From NCBI GenBank assembly GCA_025454835.1, contig JALONQ010000001.1:328990-392989 (forward strand): a stretch of 64,000 nt of DNA, given 5' to 3'. The position numbers and the translations under genes are program-made. Below, piece after piece: positions 18,475-25,492 of the stretch. The notes below the pieces were generated by a model. The model searched no databases. It was not told the DNA's origin and saw only the letters and a program-made list of their open reading frames with translations. Within the stretch, counting starts at the first letter, position 1. Each line of letters begins with the position of its first letter. This DNA comes from Bacteroidota bacterium (GTDB lineage: Bacteria; Bacteroidota; Ignavibacteria; UBA10030).

Positions 18475-20465
18475 TCGATCAGCCTCGTTTTCGCGCTGTC
18501 CTTCTGTTCCGGAATGATCTCATCGTCGGTCCGGAATCGCGGTGGTTTCTTGGCGGCAGGCCGCTCCTTGATCTCGGGATCGGCTTTGCTGGAAGCGCGT
18601 GTAGAATCGATGCCCGCCGAACCAAGCAACGGCAATCGACGTCGCGCCTGCTCGCCGTACTCGGTCGCTCCGAACCGCTGAACCACGATCTGATATCGGT
18701 GGGCGGCGCTGTCCGGAATGTTCAAACGGTTGTCATACATCCAAGCTGACGCAAACAGACTCTTCGCGACAAGCGACGACGCGGGATAGTGGGTGGCGAC
18801 CGAGTCGAACCGGTCCGCCGCCCGTTGATAGGAACCCGCTTCCCACGCCGCCTCCGCCTCACGGAACAGCTGTGCCGGAGGGTCTTGTTCGACATACTCG
18901 CTCATCCCCAGCATCTTTCGTGCTTCCGCCGCGTAAGGAGACGCCGGATACTCCGCGAGGAGGCGGTCCAGGAGGCTATCGCGGCGGCTGGGAGATCCTG
19001 AGCTATCGCCGCGCGACAGATCGGCGAGCAGATAGAGCCCGCGCGGGGTCGTGCGATGCGGCCGGTTCATCGCAAGCGACCGTTGCAGCCACCATGCCGA
19101 AGAGTCCGGACGCTCGAGCTCGCTGTAGAACCATTCTCCCAGGTCCTGCATGGCGATGGCGATCTGCGTCGTCAGGGTATCGATCGCCTCCGCGTTCGTT
19201 CTCTTTCCGGTCGAATCTGGTGGCATGAGAAGCGCCGCCGAGCGCAGGCTGTCGCTGAGACTCAGGCGGGCATGCAACTGGAAGTAACGCGTGAACATGG
19301 CGGCTCGCCGGCGCGCCTGCGGAGTGATCGCGAACGTCCCCAACGCTCCGGCGCGATCGTATTGCCGCGCCGCCGTGAGATAGTCGTTGCGCCGGACCTC
19401 GTACAGTTCTCCCAGCTCGAATGCCGCGTCGGCGCCGGACGCCTGTCGCACGTAAGCCGTATCGGCAAACGCATAGGCCGCGATCGCCTCGTCCTCACGA
19501 CCGGCGTCCCTCAACAGCCGTGCCTCTTCAAGCGAGATCGATCCAAGCCGGTCCTTGAATCGCAGATCCTCGCGCAACGCGCCCGCCACGGCCAACGCTT
19601 CGTCGAAGCGTCCCAATCGGCGGAGCACCTCTATCCGCAGCATCTCGGCGTCAAAGACGAGGAACGGATCCTCCGTGGCGTCTGGAATATCCGTGAGAGG
19701 CTCCAACGCCGCCTCCGACTGCCCCTGTTCGACGAGCAGCTGCGCCTCGCTGAGCATCGCCGAAGCGACGGACTCATCGTCAGGAGCGATCGCTCGGAGT
19801 TGCTTGGCGTATCGAAGCGCGCCGGCAGCGTCTCCCTGTTTGCGACGAAGCGTCGAAAGCGCTTCGAGCGCGAACGCCTGTTGTGGAATGTCGTTCTGCC
19901 CTTGTGCCTCCGACAGGCCCGCGGCAAGCGCGGCTTCGGCCTCTTCGGACCGAGAGAGATCGGCCAGGACCCTCCCATAGAGGATGCGAGCTTCGGTCGT
20001 CAGATCGCTTCCGGGATACTGTGCCAGGAGCTCAGTGCATTTGCGCTCGGACTTGACATACTCCCCTTGCAGGTAGTAGGAACGGGCGATCATGAGCAAT
20101 GCGTCATCGACCAGGTCGCTCTTCGTATGGAAGGCAAGGATGTTCGAGCACTTGTCGATGACCGAGTTCAGCTTCTGACGGGCAGTCGCCGGAATAGCTG
20201 GCGCGGTTGGGGCGGGCACGCCCGCCGGTACGACGGAAGGAGACGCGCGTTGTGTACGCTTCGCCTGTTCGATCTCCTCGACCGCCGCATTGAACAGGCG
20301 CGAGGCGTTGTAGTACGCGTTGAAATACGAAACCGAGTTCCGGTACCCCTGCACGAAGAAATCCCCGACGGGCTGAAAGACCGAACACCCGCCGAACGTG
20401 AGGGCCGCCATCAGGATCACGGCGCTTCCGAGGCGTCGCATCACGGGTCTGAGGTAGACGTTCAT
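18471..20465 (-). CDS. Large TPR lipoprotein, PorW/SprE-like
   Basis: 664 residues. A lipoprotein signal ends TFGGC (lipidated Cys27). After an aromatic segment (YRNSVSYFNAYYNASRLF) come many TPR-like helical repeats through residue 600, e.g. DALLMIARSYYLQGEYVKSE, DEAIAAYAFADTAYVRQ and YQRAADRFDSVATHYPASS. The C-terminal 40 residues are charged. The size, lipid anchor, N-terminal FNAYYNA motif and TPR content resemble PorW/SprE lipoproteins of the Bacteroidota type IX secretion and gliding apparatus; this is a resemblance by eye only. It overlaps both neighbours by four bases, in a metabolic operon. Confidence 0.75.
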   Translation of the reverse strand: MNVYLRPVMRRLGSAVILMAALTFGGCSVFQPVGDFFVQGYRNSVSYFNAYYNASRLFNAAVEEIEQAKRTQRASPSVVPAGVPAPTAPAIPATARQKLNSVIDKCSNILAFHTKSDLVDDALLMIARSYYLQGEYVKSERKCTELLAQYPGSDLTTEARILYGRVLADLSRSEEAEAALAAGLSEAQGQNDIPQQAFALEALSTLRRKQGDAAGALRYAKQLRAIAPDDESVASAMLSEAQLLVEQGQSEAALEPLTDIPDATEDPFLVFDAEMLRIEVLRRLGRFDEALAVAGALREDLRFKDRLGSISLEEARLLRDAGREDEAIAAYAFADTAYVRQASGADAAFELGELYEVRRNDYLTAARQYDRAGALGTFAITPQARRRAAMFTRYFQLHARLSLSDSLRSAALLMPPDSTGKRTNAEAIDTLTTQIAIAMQDLGEWFYSELERPDSSAWWLQRSLAMNRPHRTTPRGLYLLADLSRGDSSGSPSRRDSLLDRLLAEYPASPYAAEARKMLGMSEYVEQDPPAQLFREAEAAWEAGSYQRAADRFDSVATHYPASSLVAKSLFASAWMYDNRLNIPDSAAHRYQIVVQRFGATEYGEQARRRLPLLGSAGIDSTRASSKADPEIKERPAAKKPPRFRTDDEIIPEQKDSAKTRLIE

Positions 20466-21172
20466 GGATTGGTCGGCCGGAGGTCGATCTCGCTCATCAT
20501 GGCATTGGCCGGCAAGGAGATCGCGGCGACCACCGCCGACGCGACGTCGTCCGGTTGCAGGATACGGGCCAATTTCGCCGGGTCCTTGGTTGTCGAGGAG
20601 AACTCTGTGGCGACGCTACCCGGGCCGACGGTGATGACCCGCACCTCCGACGACCGCACCTCCAGACGCAGGCAGTTCGTGAATCCGTTGAGCGCCCACT
20701 TTGTCGCTGCGTAACCGCTGCCGTTGATGAACGCGTTCTTGCCGGCCAACGACGAGATGTTGACGATTGTCCCCGATCGTTGCTGCTCCATGATCGGCAC
20801 CGCCAGTCGCGTGCACAGAAAGACGCCGCGCACGTTCACGCTCCACATGCGGTCGAAATCCTCGAGCGAGAGCTTCGTCACCGGCGCGAAGACGCCGATG
20901 CCGGCATTGTTGACAAGGATGTCCAATCGTTGTGCGTCGTCGACCACGGCTCGGAACGCCCGCTCGACCTCCTCTGGCATCGTGACATCGGCCGGGGCGA
21001 CGATGGCGCGCCCTCTGGCCTTCGCCACCTCCTCCGCAACCTCGCGCAACTCAGACTCCGATCGGGCCGTCAAGCCCACGGTCGCCCCCTCGGCGGCCAG
21101 CCGAAGCGCGATGGCGCGACCGATCCCGCGGCCCGCACCCGTGATCCACGCCGTCGCACCGTTCAACCTCAT
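20462..21172 (-). CDS. Short-chain dehydrogenase/reductase (FabG/sepiapterin-reductase-like)
   Basis: 236 residues from ATG 21172, which overlaps the previous stop (ATGA). Classical SDR: cofactor motif TGAGRGIG, NNAG (ILVNNAGIGVFA), catalytic Ser in NISSLAGK and the Y-x-x-x-K pair in GYAATKWAL, then VGPGSVATEF. The ARSESE segment after beta-2 suggests NADPH use. Being downstream of folE and a PTPS-like gene, a pterin carbonyl reduction step is a reasonable guess. A generic 3-oxoacyl reductase cannot be excluded. Confidence 0.85.
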   Translation of the reverse strand: MRLNGATAWITGAGRGIGRAIALRLAAEGATVGLTARSESELREVAEEVAKARGRAIVAPADVTMPEEVERAFRAVVDDAQRLDILVNNAGIGVFAPVTKLSLEDFDRMWSVNVRGVFLCTRLAVPIMEQQRSGTIVNISSLAGKNAFINGSGYAATKWALNGFTNCLRLEVRSSEVRVITVGPGSVATEFSSTTKDPAKLARILQPDDVASAVVAAISLPANAMMSEIDLRPTNP

Positions 21173-21873
21173 ACGCGCAGGTCTCCGATCTGTGGCCTCA
21201 GCACAAGCTCTTCGGGCATGATGCCCGGCGGCAATTGAATGGCCTGAAGGATCGCTTGCGCGACCTCGACCACCGGCATCATCTGTCCGGCGTACTTTGC
21301 GCGGAGCGCTTCGGGCCACATTGGCGTTTCGACCGCACCCGGGAAAACATTCAGAACGCGGATGCCGTCATGACGCACCTCGTCGCGTAAGACGCGCATC
21401 AGCATGTCGGCACCCGCCTTCGATGCCCCGTAGACCGAGGAACGGGTGTAGACCGCCTTCGCGGCGTAGGAGAGGATGTTGACGATCATTCCCGATCGGC
21501 GCCGCTGCATACGGGGGACGATCGCACGCGCAATGAGGAACGGACCGGTCAGGTTCGTTTCGATGATGGCCCGGTACTCAGCCGTCGTCGTCTCCGTGAG
21601 CGTCCGGAACGACGTGACCCCAGCGTTGTTGATGACGACGTCCGGAAGTCCTGTGCGCTTGACGATCTGCGCGAACGCTTTCTGCACCGAGGCCTCCCGA
21701 CGAACGTCACAGGCGATCGCAACCGCGCGGGTCCGTGTCTTCGACCACGAACGCAATTTCGCGACACCCCGCGAAGAAACGACCACGGTCCATCCGGCCT
21801 CATGGAATGTGTCCGCCAGCGCACGACCGATCCCCGTCGAGGCACCGGTGATCCACACGATACCCGGGGTCAT
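21169..21873 (-). CDS. Short-chain dehydrogenase/reductase
   Basis: 234 residues, classical [11 protein letters not shown] cofactor motif, [12 protein letters not shown], catalytic Ser in [10 protein letters not shown] and YGASKAG with the Tyr/Lys pair, then [15 protein letters not shown] after beta-2 suggests NADPH. It overlaps folE upstream and a second SDR downstream by four bases each. The pair may act in side-chain reduction of 6-pyruvoyl-tetrahydropterin (see findings). Confidence 0.85.
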   Translation of the reverse strand: MTPGIVWITGASTGIGRALADTFHEAGWTVVVSSRGVAKLRSWSKTRTRAVAIACDVRREASVQKAFAQIVKRTGLPDVVINNAGVTSFRTLTETTTAEYRAIIETNLTGPFLIARAIVPRMQRRRSGMIVNILSYAAKAVYTRSSVYGASKAGADMLMRVLRDEVRHDGIRVLNVFPGAVETPMWPEALRAKYAGQMMPVVEVAQAILQAIQLPPGIMPEELVLRPQIGDLRV

Positions 21874-22445
21874 GAGCGATGCCGCAGGTCGGTTCCGATG
21901 ATCGTGAGGAACTCCGAGCGCGTCTTGACGTCAAGCCGGAACGAGCCAAGCATCGCGCTCGTCGTGGCGACGGAGTTCAATTTCTCGACTCCGCGCATCG
22001 CCATGCAAAGGTGCCGGGCCTCCATCACCACGCCAACCCCCTGTGGCTCCAGCACCTTCTGCAGCGTCGACGCGATCTGCTGCGTCAGCCGTTCCTGTAC
22101 TTGAAGCCGACGAGCGAAGACCTCGACGATCCTCGGCATTTTGCTGAGGCCGATGATCCGGCCCTTCGGGAGATAGGCGATGTGACACCTGCCGTAAAAC
22201 GGCACGAGATGGTGCTCGCACAAGGAGAAGAAGTCGATGTCCTTGACGACGACCATTTCGCTGTACGCCTCCCGGAAGACCGCGCCGTTCAGGATCTCGT
22301 CCAGGTCGTCGCGATACCCCTTCGTCAGGAAATCGTACATCTTTGCGACCCGCTTGGGGGTCTGGAGGAGTCCGTCACGCTCCGGGTCTTCACCGATCGA
22401 CTCGAGGATCGTGCGAACGGCCCCTTCCATCGGCGCCTGTTTCAT
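21870..22445 (-). CDS. folE: GTP cyclohydrolase I
   Basis: 191 residues. Zinc ligands Cys76 and His79 in [10 protein letters not shown] and Cys147 in [10 protein letters not shown]; active-site segments [18 protein letters not shown] and QERLTQQIA. Converts GTP to 7,8-dihydroneopterin triphosphate, the entry to folate, biopterin and queuosine-type pathways. It overlaps the PTPS-like gene by four bases (ATGA), so the product is likely channelled to that enzyme. Confidence 0.95.
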   Translation of the reverse strand: MKQAPMEGAVRTILESIGEDPERDGLLQTPKRVAKMYDFLTKGYRDDLDEILNGAVFREAYSEMVVVKDIDFFSLCEHHLVPFYGRCHIAYLPKGRIIGLSKMPRIVEVFARRLQVQERLTQQIASTLQKVLEPQGVGVVMEARHLCMAMRGVEKLNSVATTSAMLGSFRLDVKTRSEFLTIIGTDLRHRS

Positions 22446-22852
22446 TTCCCACCTCGGACCTCGACGACATTGTTCTCTGTTTCCCTCAACCGGACCGAGA
22501 CAAGCTGCCCGGACGGGATCCTCTCCGCCAGCACCTTCCAGATCGCCAACGCGATATTCTCCGCCGTCGGGATGACCCCCCGGAGGAATTCCACATCATG
22601 GTTGAGGTGCTTGTGATCGACCTTGGCGATCACCTCCCGCCGGATGACCTCCTTCAGTTGCTTGAGGTCGACGACGTAGCCGGTATCCGGATGGACGGGA
22701 CCTTCCACGGTCACCTCGAGCTCGTAGTTGTGTCCGTGCCCGTTGGGATTGTTGCACTTGTCGAACACGGCTTCGTTCTGCGCATCGGAGAAGGCGGGAT
22801 TGTAGAGCCGGTGGGACGCGCTGAAGGTCTCGCGTCGGGTGACGGTCATCAT
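22442..22852 (-). CDS. 6-pyruvoyl-tetrahydropterin synthase / QueD family enzyme
   Basis: 136 residues. Zinc ligands His14 (SASHRL), His39 and His41, with the nucleophile Cys33 in [14 protein letters not shown]. This Cys spacing and [11 protein letters not shown] wording are those of the 6-pyruvoyl-tetrahydropterin synthases of animals rather than the C-x-x-x-H-G-H of E. coli QueD. Catalytic partners are visible in VDHKHLNHD (Asp/His) and the C-terminal Glu of RLRETENN. Acts on dihydroneopterin triphosphate. Placement with folE and two SDRs suggests tetrahydrobiopterin-type synthesis; a role in queuosine is possible but no other que gene is in the window. Confidence 0.85.
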   Translation of the reverse strand: MMTVTRRETFSASHRLYNPAFSDAQNEAVFDKCNNPNGHGHNYELEVTVEGPVHPDTGYVVDLKQLKEVIRREVIAKVDHKHLNHDVEFLRGVIPTAENIALAIWKVLAERIPSGQLVSVRLRETENNVVEVRGGK

Positions 22853-22885
22853 GGTTGATGGTCCTTGGATGCGAGCACGATCGTC

Positions 22886-23338
22886 CTAGAGAACGGCGAG
22901 CACTTCCTCGATGTGTCCGGTCAGTTTGACTTTCGGGAAGATCGCATGGATGGTGCCCTTCGGGTCGATCACAAACGTGGTGCGTTCGATCCCCAGATAG
23001 GACCGGCCGTACATCGACTTCTTCTTCCACACGCCGTAGGCTTTGATCGCTTTCTTGTCCGGGTCGCTCAGCAGCGGGAACGTCAGGCCGTGCTTGGCCG
23101 CGAACTTGGCGTGTGAACCGACGCTGTCGGCGCTCACGCCGACGATCACCACGCCGCGCTTCTTGAGGTTGAAAAAACTCTCTTGAAAAGCGCAGGCCTC
23201 CTTCGTGCAGCCCGACGTGTCATCCTTTGGATAGAAGTAGAGGATGACGGTCGATCCTTTCAGATCGCTCAGCCGGACGCGAACACCATCTCCGCTCGTC
23301 AGGTCGAACGCGGGCGCCTTGTCGCCAACTTTCAACAT
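22886..23338 (-). CDS. bcp: Thioredoxin-dependent peroxiredoxin, Bcp/PrxQ type
   Basis: 150 residues from ATG 23338, which follows AAGGAGG. Peroxidatic Cys44 and resolving Cys49 in DDTSGCTKEACAF give the five-residue spacing of the atypical two-Cys PrxQ class. Other family segments are LKGSTVILYFYPK, LLSDPDKKAIKAYGVW and ERTTFVIDPKG. Reduces hydrogen peroxide and organic peroxides. It lies downstream of a second peroxiredoxin and a PerR-like repressor. Confidence 0.93.
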   Translation of the reverse strand: MLKVGDKAPAFDLTSGDGVRVRLSDLKGSTVILYFYPKDDTSGCTKEACAFQESFFNLKKRGVVIVGVSADSVGSHAKFAAKHGLTFPLLSDPDKKAIKAYGVWKKKSMYGRSYLGIERTTFVIDPKGTIHAIFPKVKLTGHIEEVLAVL

Positions 23339-23395
23339 CTCTGCCTCCTTGGATAAACGGCGGCGGCAGGCCATGTCGCGCCTGCCGCCTGGTGG

Positions 23396-23866
23396 TCAGA
23401 ACTTCGCGAGCGCGGCAACAAGCGCTTCATAGTTCGGCTCGACCCCGGGGTTCGCCGTGACCTCGACGTAACGGACAATGCCGTCCTTATCGAGCGCATA
23501 GACGGCCCGCTGACACGACTCATAGTCGGGCAAACCGGCGAAGTTGTTCAGCAAGATGCCGTACGCTTTGATCGCCGTCCTGTTGTAGTCGGACAGGATC
23601 GGATACTCCAGCTGATGCTGGCCGGCAAAGGCCTTGTTGGCGAACGGCGCGTCGGGGCTGATGCCCACGACCTTCGCGTTCATTTCGTTGAACCGGCTCA
23701 ACGAGTCGCGAAAAGCGCACATCTCCTTTGTGCAGACACCTGTGAAGGCGCCCGGGTAGAAGACCAGGACGGTCTTCGATCCTTTGAACTCATCGAGCGT
23801 CCGCGGCTTGCGGTCCGTGTCAATGAGAGAGAATGGGGGTGCCGCTTGTCCTACGTGGACTGACAT
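23396..23866 (-). CDS. Peroxiredoxin (redoxin domain)
   Basis: 156 residues. AhpC/TSA fold with peroxidatic Cys in FYPGAFTGVCTKEMCAF; a second Cys five residues later could resolve it, and a third occurs in YESCQRAVYALD. Differs from the neighbouring Bcp in length and in having the Gly-x-Phe-Thr loop. Very good Shine-Dalgarno (AGGAGG) seven bases before the ATG. Belongs to a small peroxide-defence group with perR and bcp. Confidence 0.9.
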   Translation of the reverse strand: MSVHVGQAAPPFSLIDTDRKPRTLDEFKGSKTVLVFYPGAFTGVCTKEMCAFRDSLSRFNEMNAKVVGISPDAPFANKAFAGQHQLEYPILSDYNRTAIKAYGILLNNFAGLPDYESCQRAVYALDKDGIVRYVEVTANPGVEPNYEALVAALAKF

Positions 23867-23942
23867 GGATCCTCCTGAAGGTTGGGAAGACGTAACAAGA
23901 CGCCGGGCGGGTGCGAGGGCTGGAATGCCGTCGAGTTGGAGA

Positions 23943-24341
23943 TCAGGATGCTGCCTGACAATTGGCGCACGTACCGTAGAAATCCAGCTTGTGAGCGTGG
24001 ATCAGTTCCGGCACCAGTTGTTGGATCCGTTCGTTGACGTCGGCGAGCGGCGCCACTTCGAGGTCTTTCACCGTGCCGCACTGCTCGCACACAAAATGGT
24101 AATGAGGACTCAGAAAGGCATCGTAGCGCTTGGTCCCCTCGCCGAAATCCAGCTCCCGCACCATACCTTGCTTGGCGAGAACATGAAGATTGCGGTAAAC
24201 GGTTCCCAAGGAGATCTTCGGTAACTCCTCGCGGACCCGCTCAAAGATCCATTCGGCGGTCGGGTGTTCTCGTGTACGCCGCAGAACGTGGTAGATCCGT
24301 TCACGCTGTCGGCTTCGCTTGATCCCATTGGACGACATCAT
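23943..24341 (-). CDS. perR: Fur-family repressor, PerR-like
   Basis: 132 residues. Winged-helix N-terminus with SLGTVYRNLHVL as recognition helix. Structural zinc site Cys85/Cys88 (CEQCG) and Cys125/Cys128 (CANCQ). The five ligands of the PerR regulatory metal site can be matched: His26 (EHPTAEW), Asp74 (KRYDAF, where Fur has Glu), His80 and His82 (PHYHFVC) and Asp93. PerR senses peroxide by metal-catalysed oxidation of these His residues. Two peroxiredoxin genes follow on the same strand. A consensus promoter ends only seven bases before the ATG. Confidence 0.85.
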   Translation of the reverse strand: MMSSNGIKRSRQRERIYHVLRRTREHPTAEWIFERVREELPKISLGTVYRNLHVLAKQGMVRELDFGEGTKRYDAFLSPHYHFVCEQCGTVKDLEVAPLADVNERIQQLVPELIHAHKLDFYGTCANCQAAS

Positions 24342-24348
24342 GCCCTCA

Positions 24349-24377
24349 AAATACCAAGAAAGCCCAGGATTGTCAAC
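24349..24377 (-). promoter_or_regulatory. Consensus promoter abutting the perR start codon
   Basis: Minus strand TTGACA (24377-24372), 17-base spacer, TATTTT (24354-24349). The perR ATG begins at 24341, so the expected transcription start is at or one base before the start codon. The -35 box overlaps the stop codon of the YaiO gene. Confidence 0.7.
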
Positions 24378-25236
24378 GCAGCGAGTATCGAAGGCCCAGA
24401 AGAGCCGAAGTACTCCAGACGTACGTCCCCCGCTGAAAGCCGACCTCCTGCCGTCCGATGACCCCTTCCATCGTCAAGAGCCAGCCGGACCATCCGAACC
24501 ACTGAGCTCCGGCTCCGAACGATTGAGAATGCAGTGTGAACACCTCGGTCGCTGGCACCCCCGAGGCGCTGAAACCCGCCCGCTCGTCCGGCGTGAATCC
24601 GGCACCGAAACGCAAGAAGATAAATTCATCCCGCCCACCAATGTAGTAGCGCCCCGACGCCATCACCGAGAGCGCCGCGTTTGGCAAGTTCACCGACACA
24701 TACGGACGTATCGAGATCCAGTAGTTGCCCAGATACTTCGCCGCCGAGCCTGTCAGAAGCATGACGGTGCGACGGTCCCTGAATGCGTAGGCTCTGAACC
24801 CCACCGAGGCCTCGAATGCGGATGGCAAAGACGAGAAATACTCCATGCCTCCCCTGTGGCGCGGAAACGGATCCGCCAACCCAACGGCATAGGCAACATA
24901 GCCATAAGTCCCGCCCCCAAAGACCGGATACCACTCGACCTCGGCTTGGGTGCCTCGTGTCGTTCCCCGTTGGCCCAATGCAACCTTCGCGAAGACGGTG
25001 CCGGAGTTCCTTCGATCCCCTGCGTAGAACGTGACCGACCGAAAGGGGTCGTAGTATCGTTCATAGTTGTCCATGTGAACGACCGTCCCGACGAAAGCCT
25101 CGGGTGCTGCCGTCGGTTCGGGCCACAGAAGATCCTGTGCATGCACCGGAGGCACGACGATGCCCACGCCGAAGACAGCCAAGCACCATCGCACGAGGAC
25201 CCGTTGGAAATCAACACTCTTCTCGGTATATTTCAT
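24373..25236 (-). CDS. YaiO-family outer-membrane beta-barrel protein
   Basis: 287 residues from ATG 25236. Signal peptide ending VHAQ, then alternating amphipathic strands to the C-terminus. Recognisable YaiO segments: AEVEWYPVFGGGTYGYVAYA, FPRHRGGMEYFSSL, FEASVGFRAYAFRD and the terminal GLRYSLR. YaiO barrels sit next to processive glycosyltransferases and are thought to help export or anchor a surface polysaccharide. Here the GT2 gene lies upstream on the same strand, separated by a tRNA-Ser on the opposite strand. The 5' end overlaps the promoter region of that tRNA. Confidence 0.82.
   Translation of the reverse strand: MKYTEKSVDFQRVLVRWCLAVFGVGIVVPPVHAQDLLWPEPTAAPEAFVGTVVHMDNYERYYDPFRSVTFYAGDRRNSGTVFAKVALGQRGTTRGTQAEVEWYPVFGGGTYGYVAYAVGLADPFPRHRGGMEYFSSLPSAFEASVGFRAYAFRDRRTVMLLTGSAAKYLGNYWISIRPYVSVNLPNAALSVMASGRYYIGGRDEFIFLRFGAGFTPDERAGFSASGVPATEVFTLHSQSFGAGAQWFGWSGWLLTMEGVIGRQEVGFQRGTYVWSTSALLGLRYSLR
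25204..25232 (+). promoter_or_regulatory. Promoter of tRNA-Ser(CGA)
   Basis: TTGGAA (25204-25209), 17-base spacer, TATATT (25227-25232), 14 bases before the tRNA. The whole element lies inside the first codons of the divergently read YaiO gene. Confidence 0.6.
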
Positions 25237-25246
25237 AGCTCTCTCA

Positions 25247-25333
25247 GGAAGGGTGCGAGAGTGGTTGAATCGGCCGGTCTCGAAAACCGGAATACCCGCA
25301 AGGGTATCGAGGGTTCGAATCCCTCCCCTTCCG
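25247..25333 (+). tRNA. tRNA-Ser (anticodon CGA)
   Basis: Class II cloverleaf: acceptor stem GGAAGGG pairs with CCCTTCC, anticodon stem CCGGT/ACCGG with loop CTCGAAA (anticodon CGA at 25281-25283, reads UCG), long variable arm TACCCGCAAGGGTA, and T loop GGTTCGAATCC. Discriminator G. The CCA end is not encoded, unlike the other two tRNAs in this window. Confidence 0.95.
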
Positions 25334-25337
25334 CTCC

Positions 25338-25395
25338 AAGAACCCCGCAACGACGATCTCTTCAGGTCATCGGATGTGGGGTTTGGTTCTTTCTT
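25338..25395 (+). terminator. Probable terminator of tRNA-Ser(CGA)
   Basis: Imperfect long hairpin: AAGAACCCC pairs with the GGGG..GGTTCTT segment at 25378-25391, followed by TTCTTGG. It lies directly after the tRNA. Confidence 0.45.
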
Positions 25396-25492
25396 GGTGC
25401 GTCTTCGAAATGTTCTGCAACGCAGGAGCTTCGGGGGTTGCCTGCCCTCCTCACGGGCGCCAGCGAGCAGGGACCCTTTCAACACCGGCCGA

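Noticed and set aside
22442..22852. Assignment of the PTPS-like gene as queD of a queuosine cluster
   Set aside because: No queC, queE or queF is in the window and the Cys motif is of the biopterin type; left as PTPS/QueD family.
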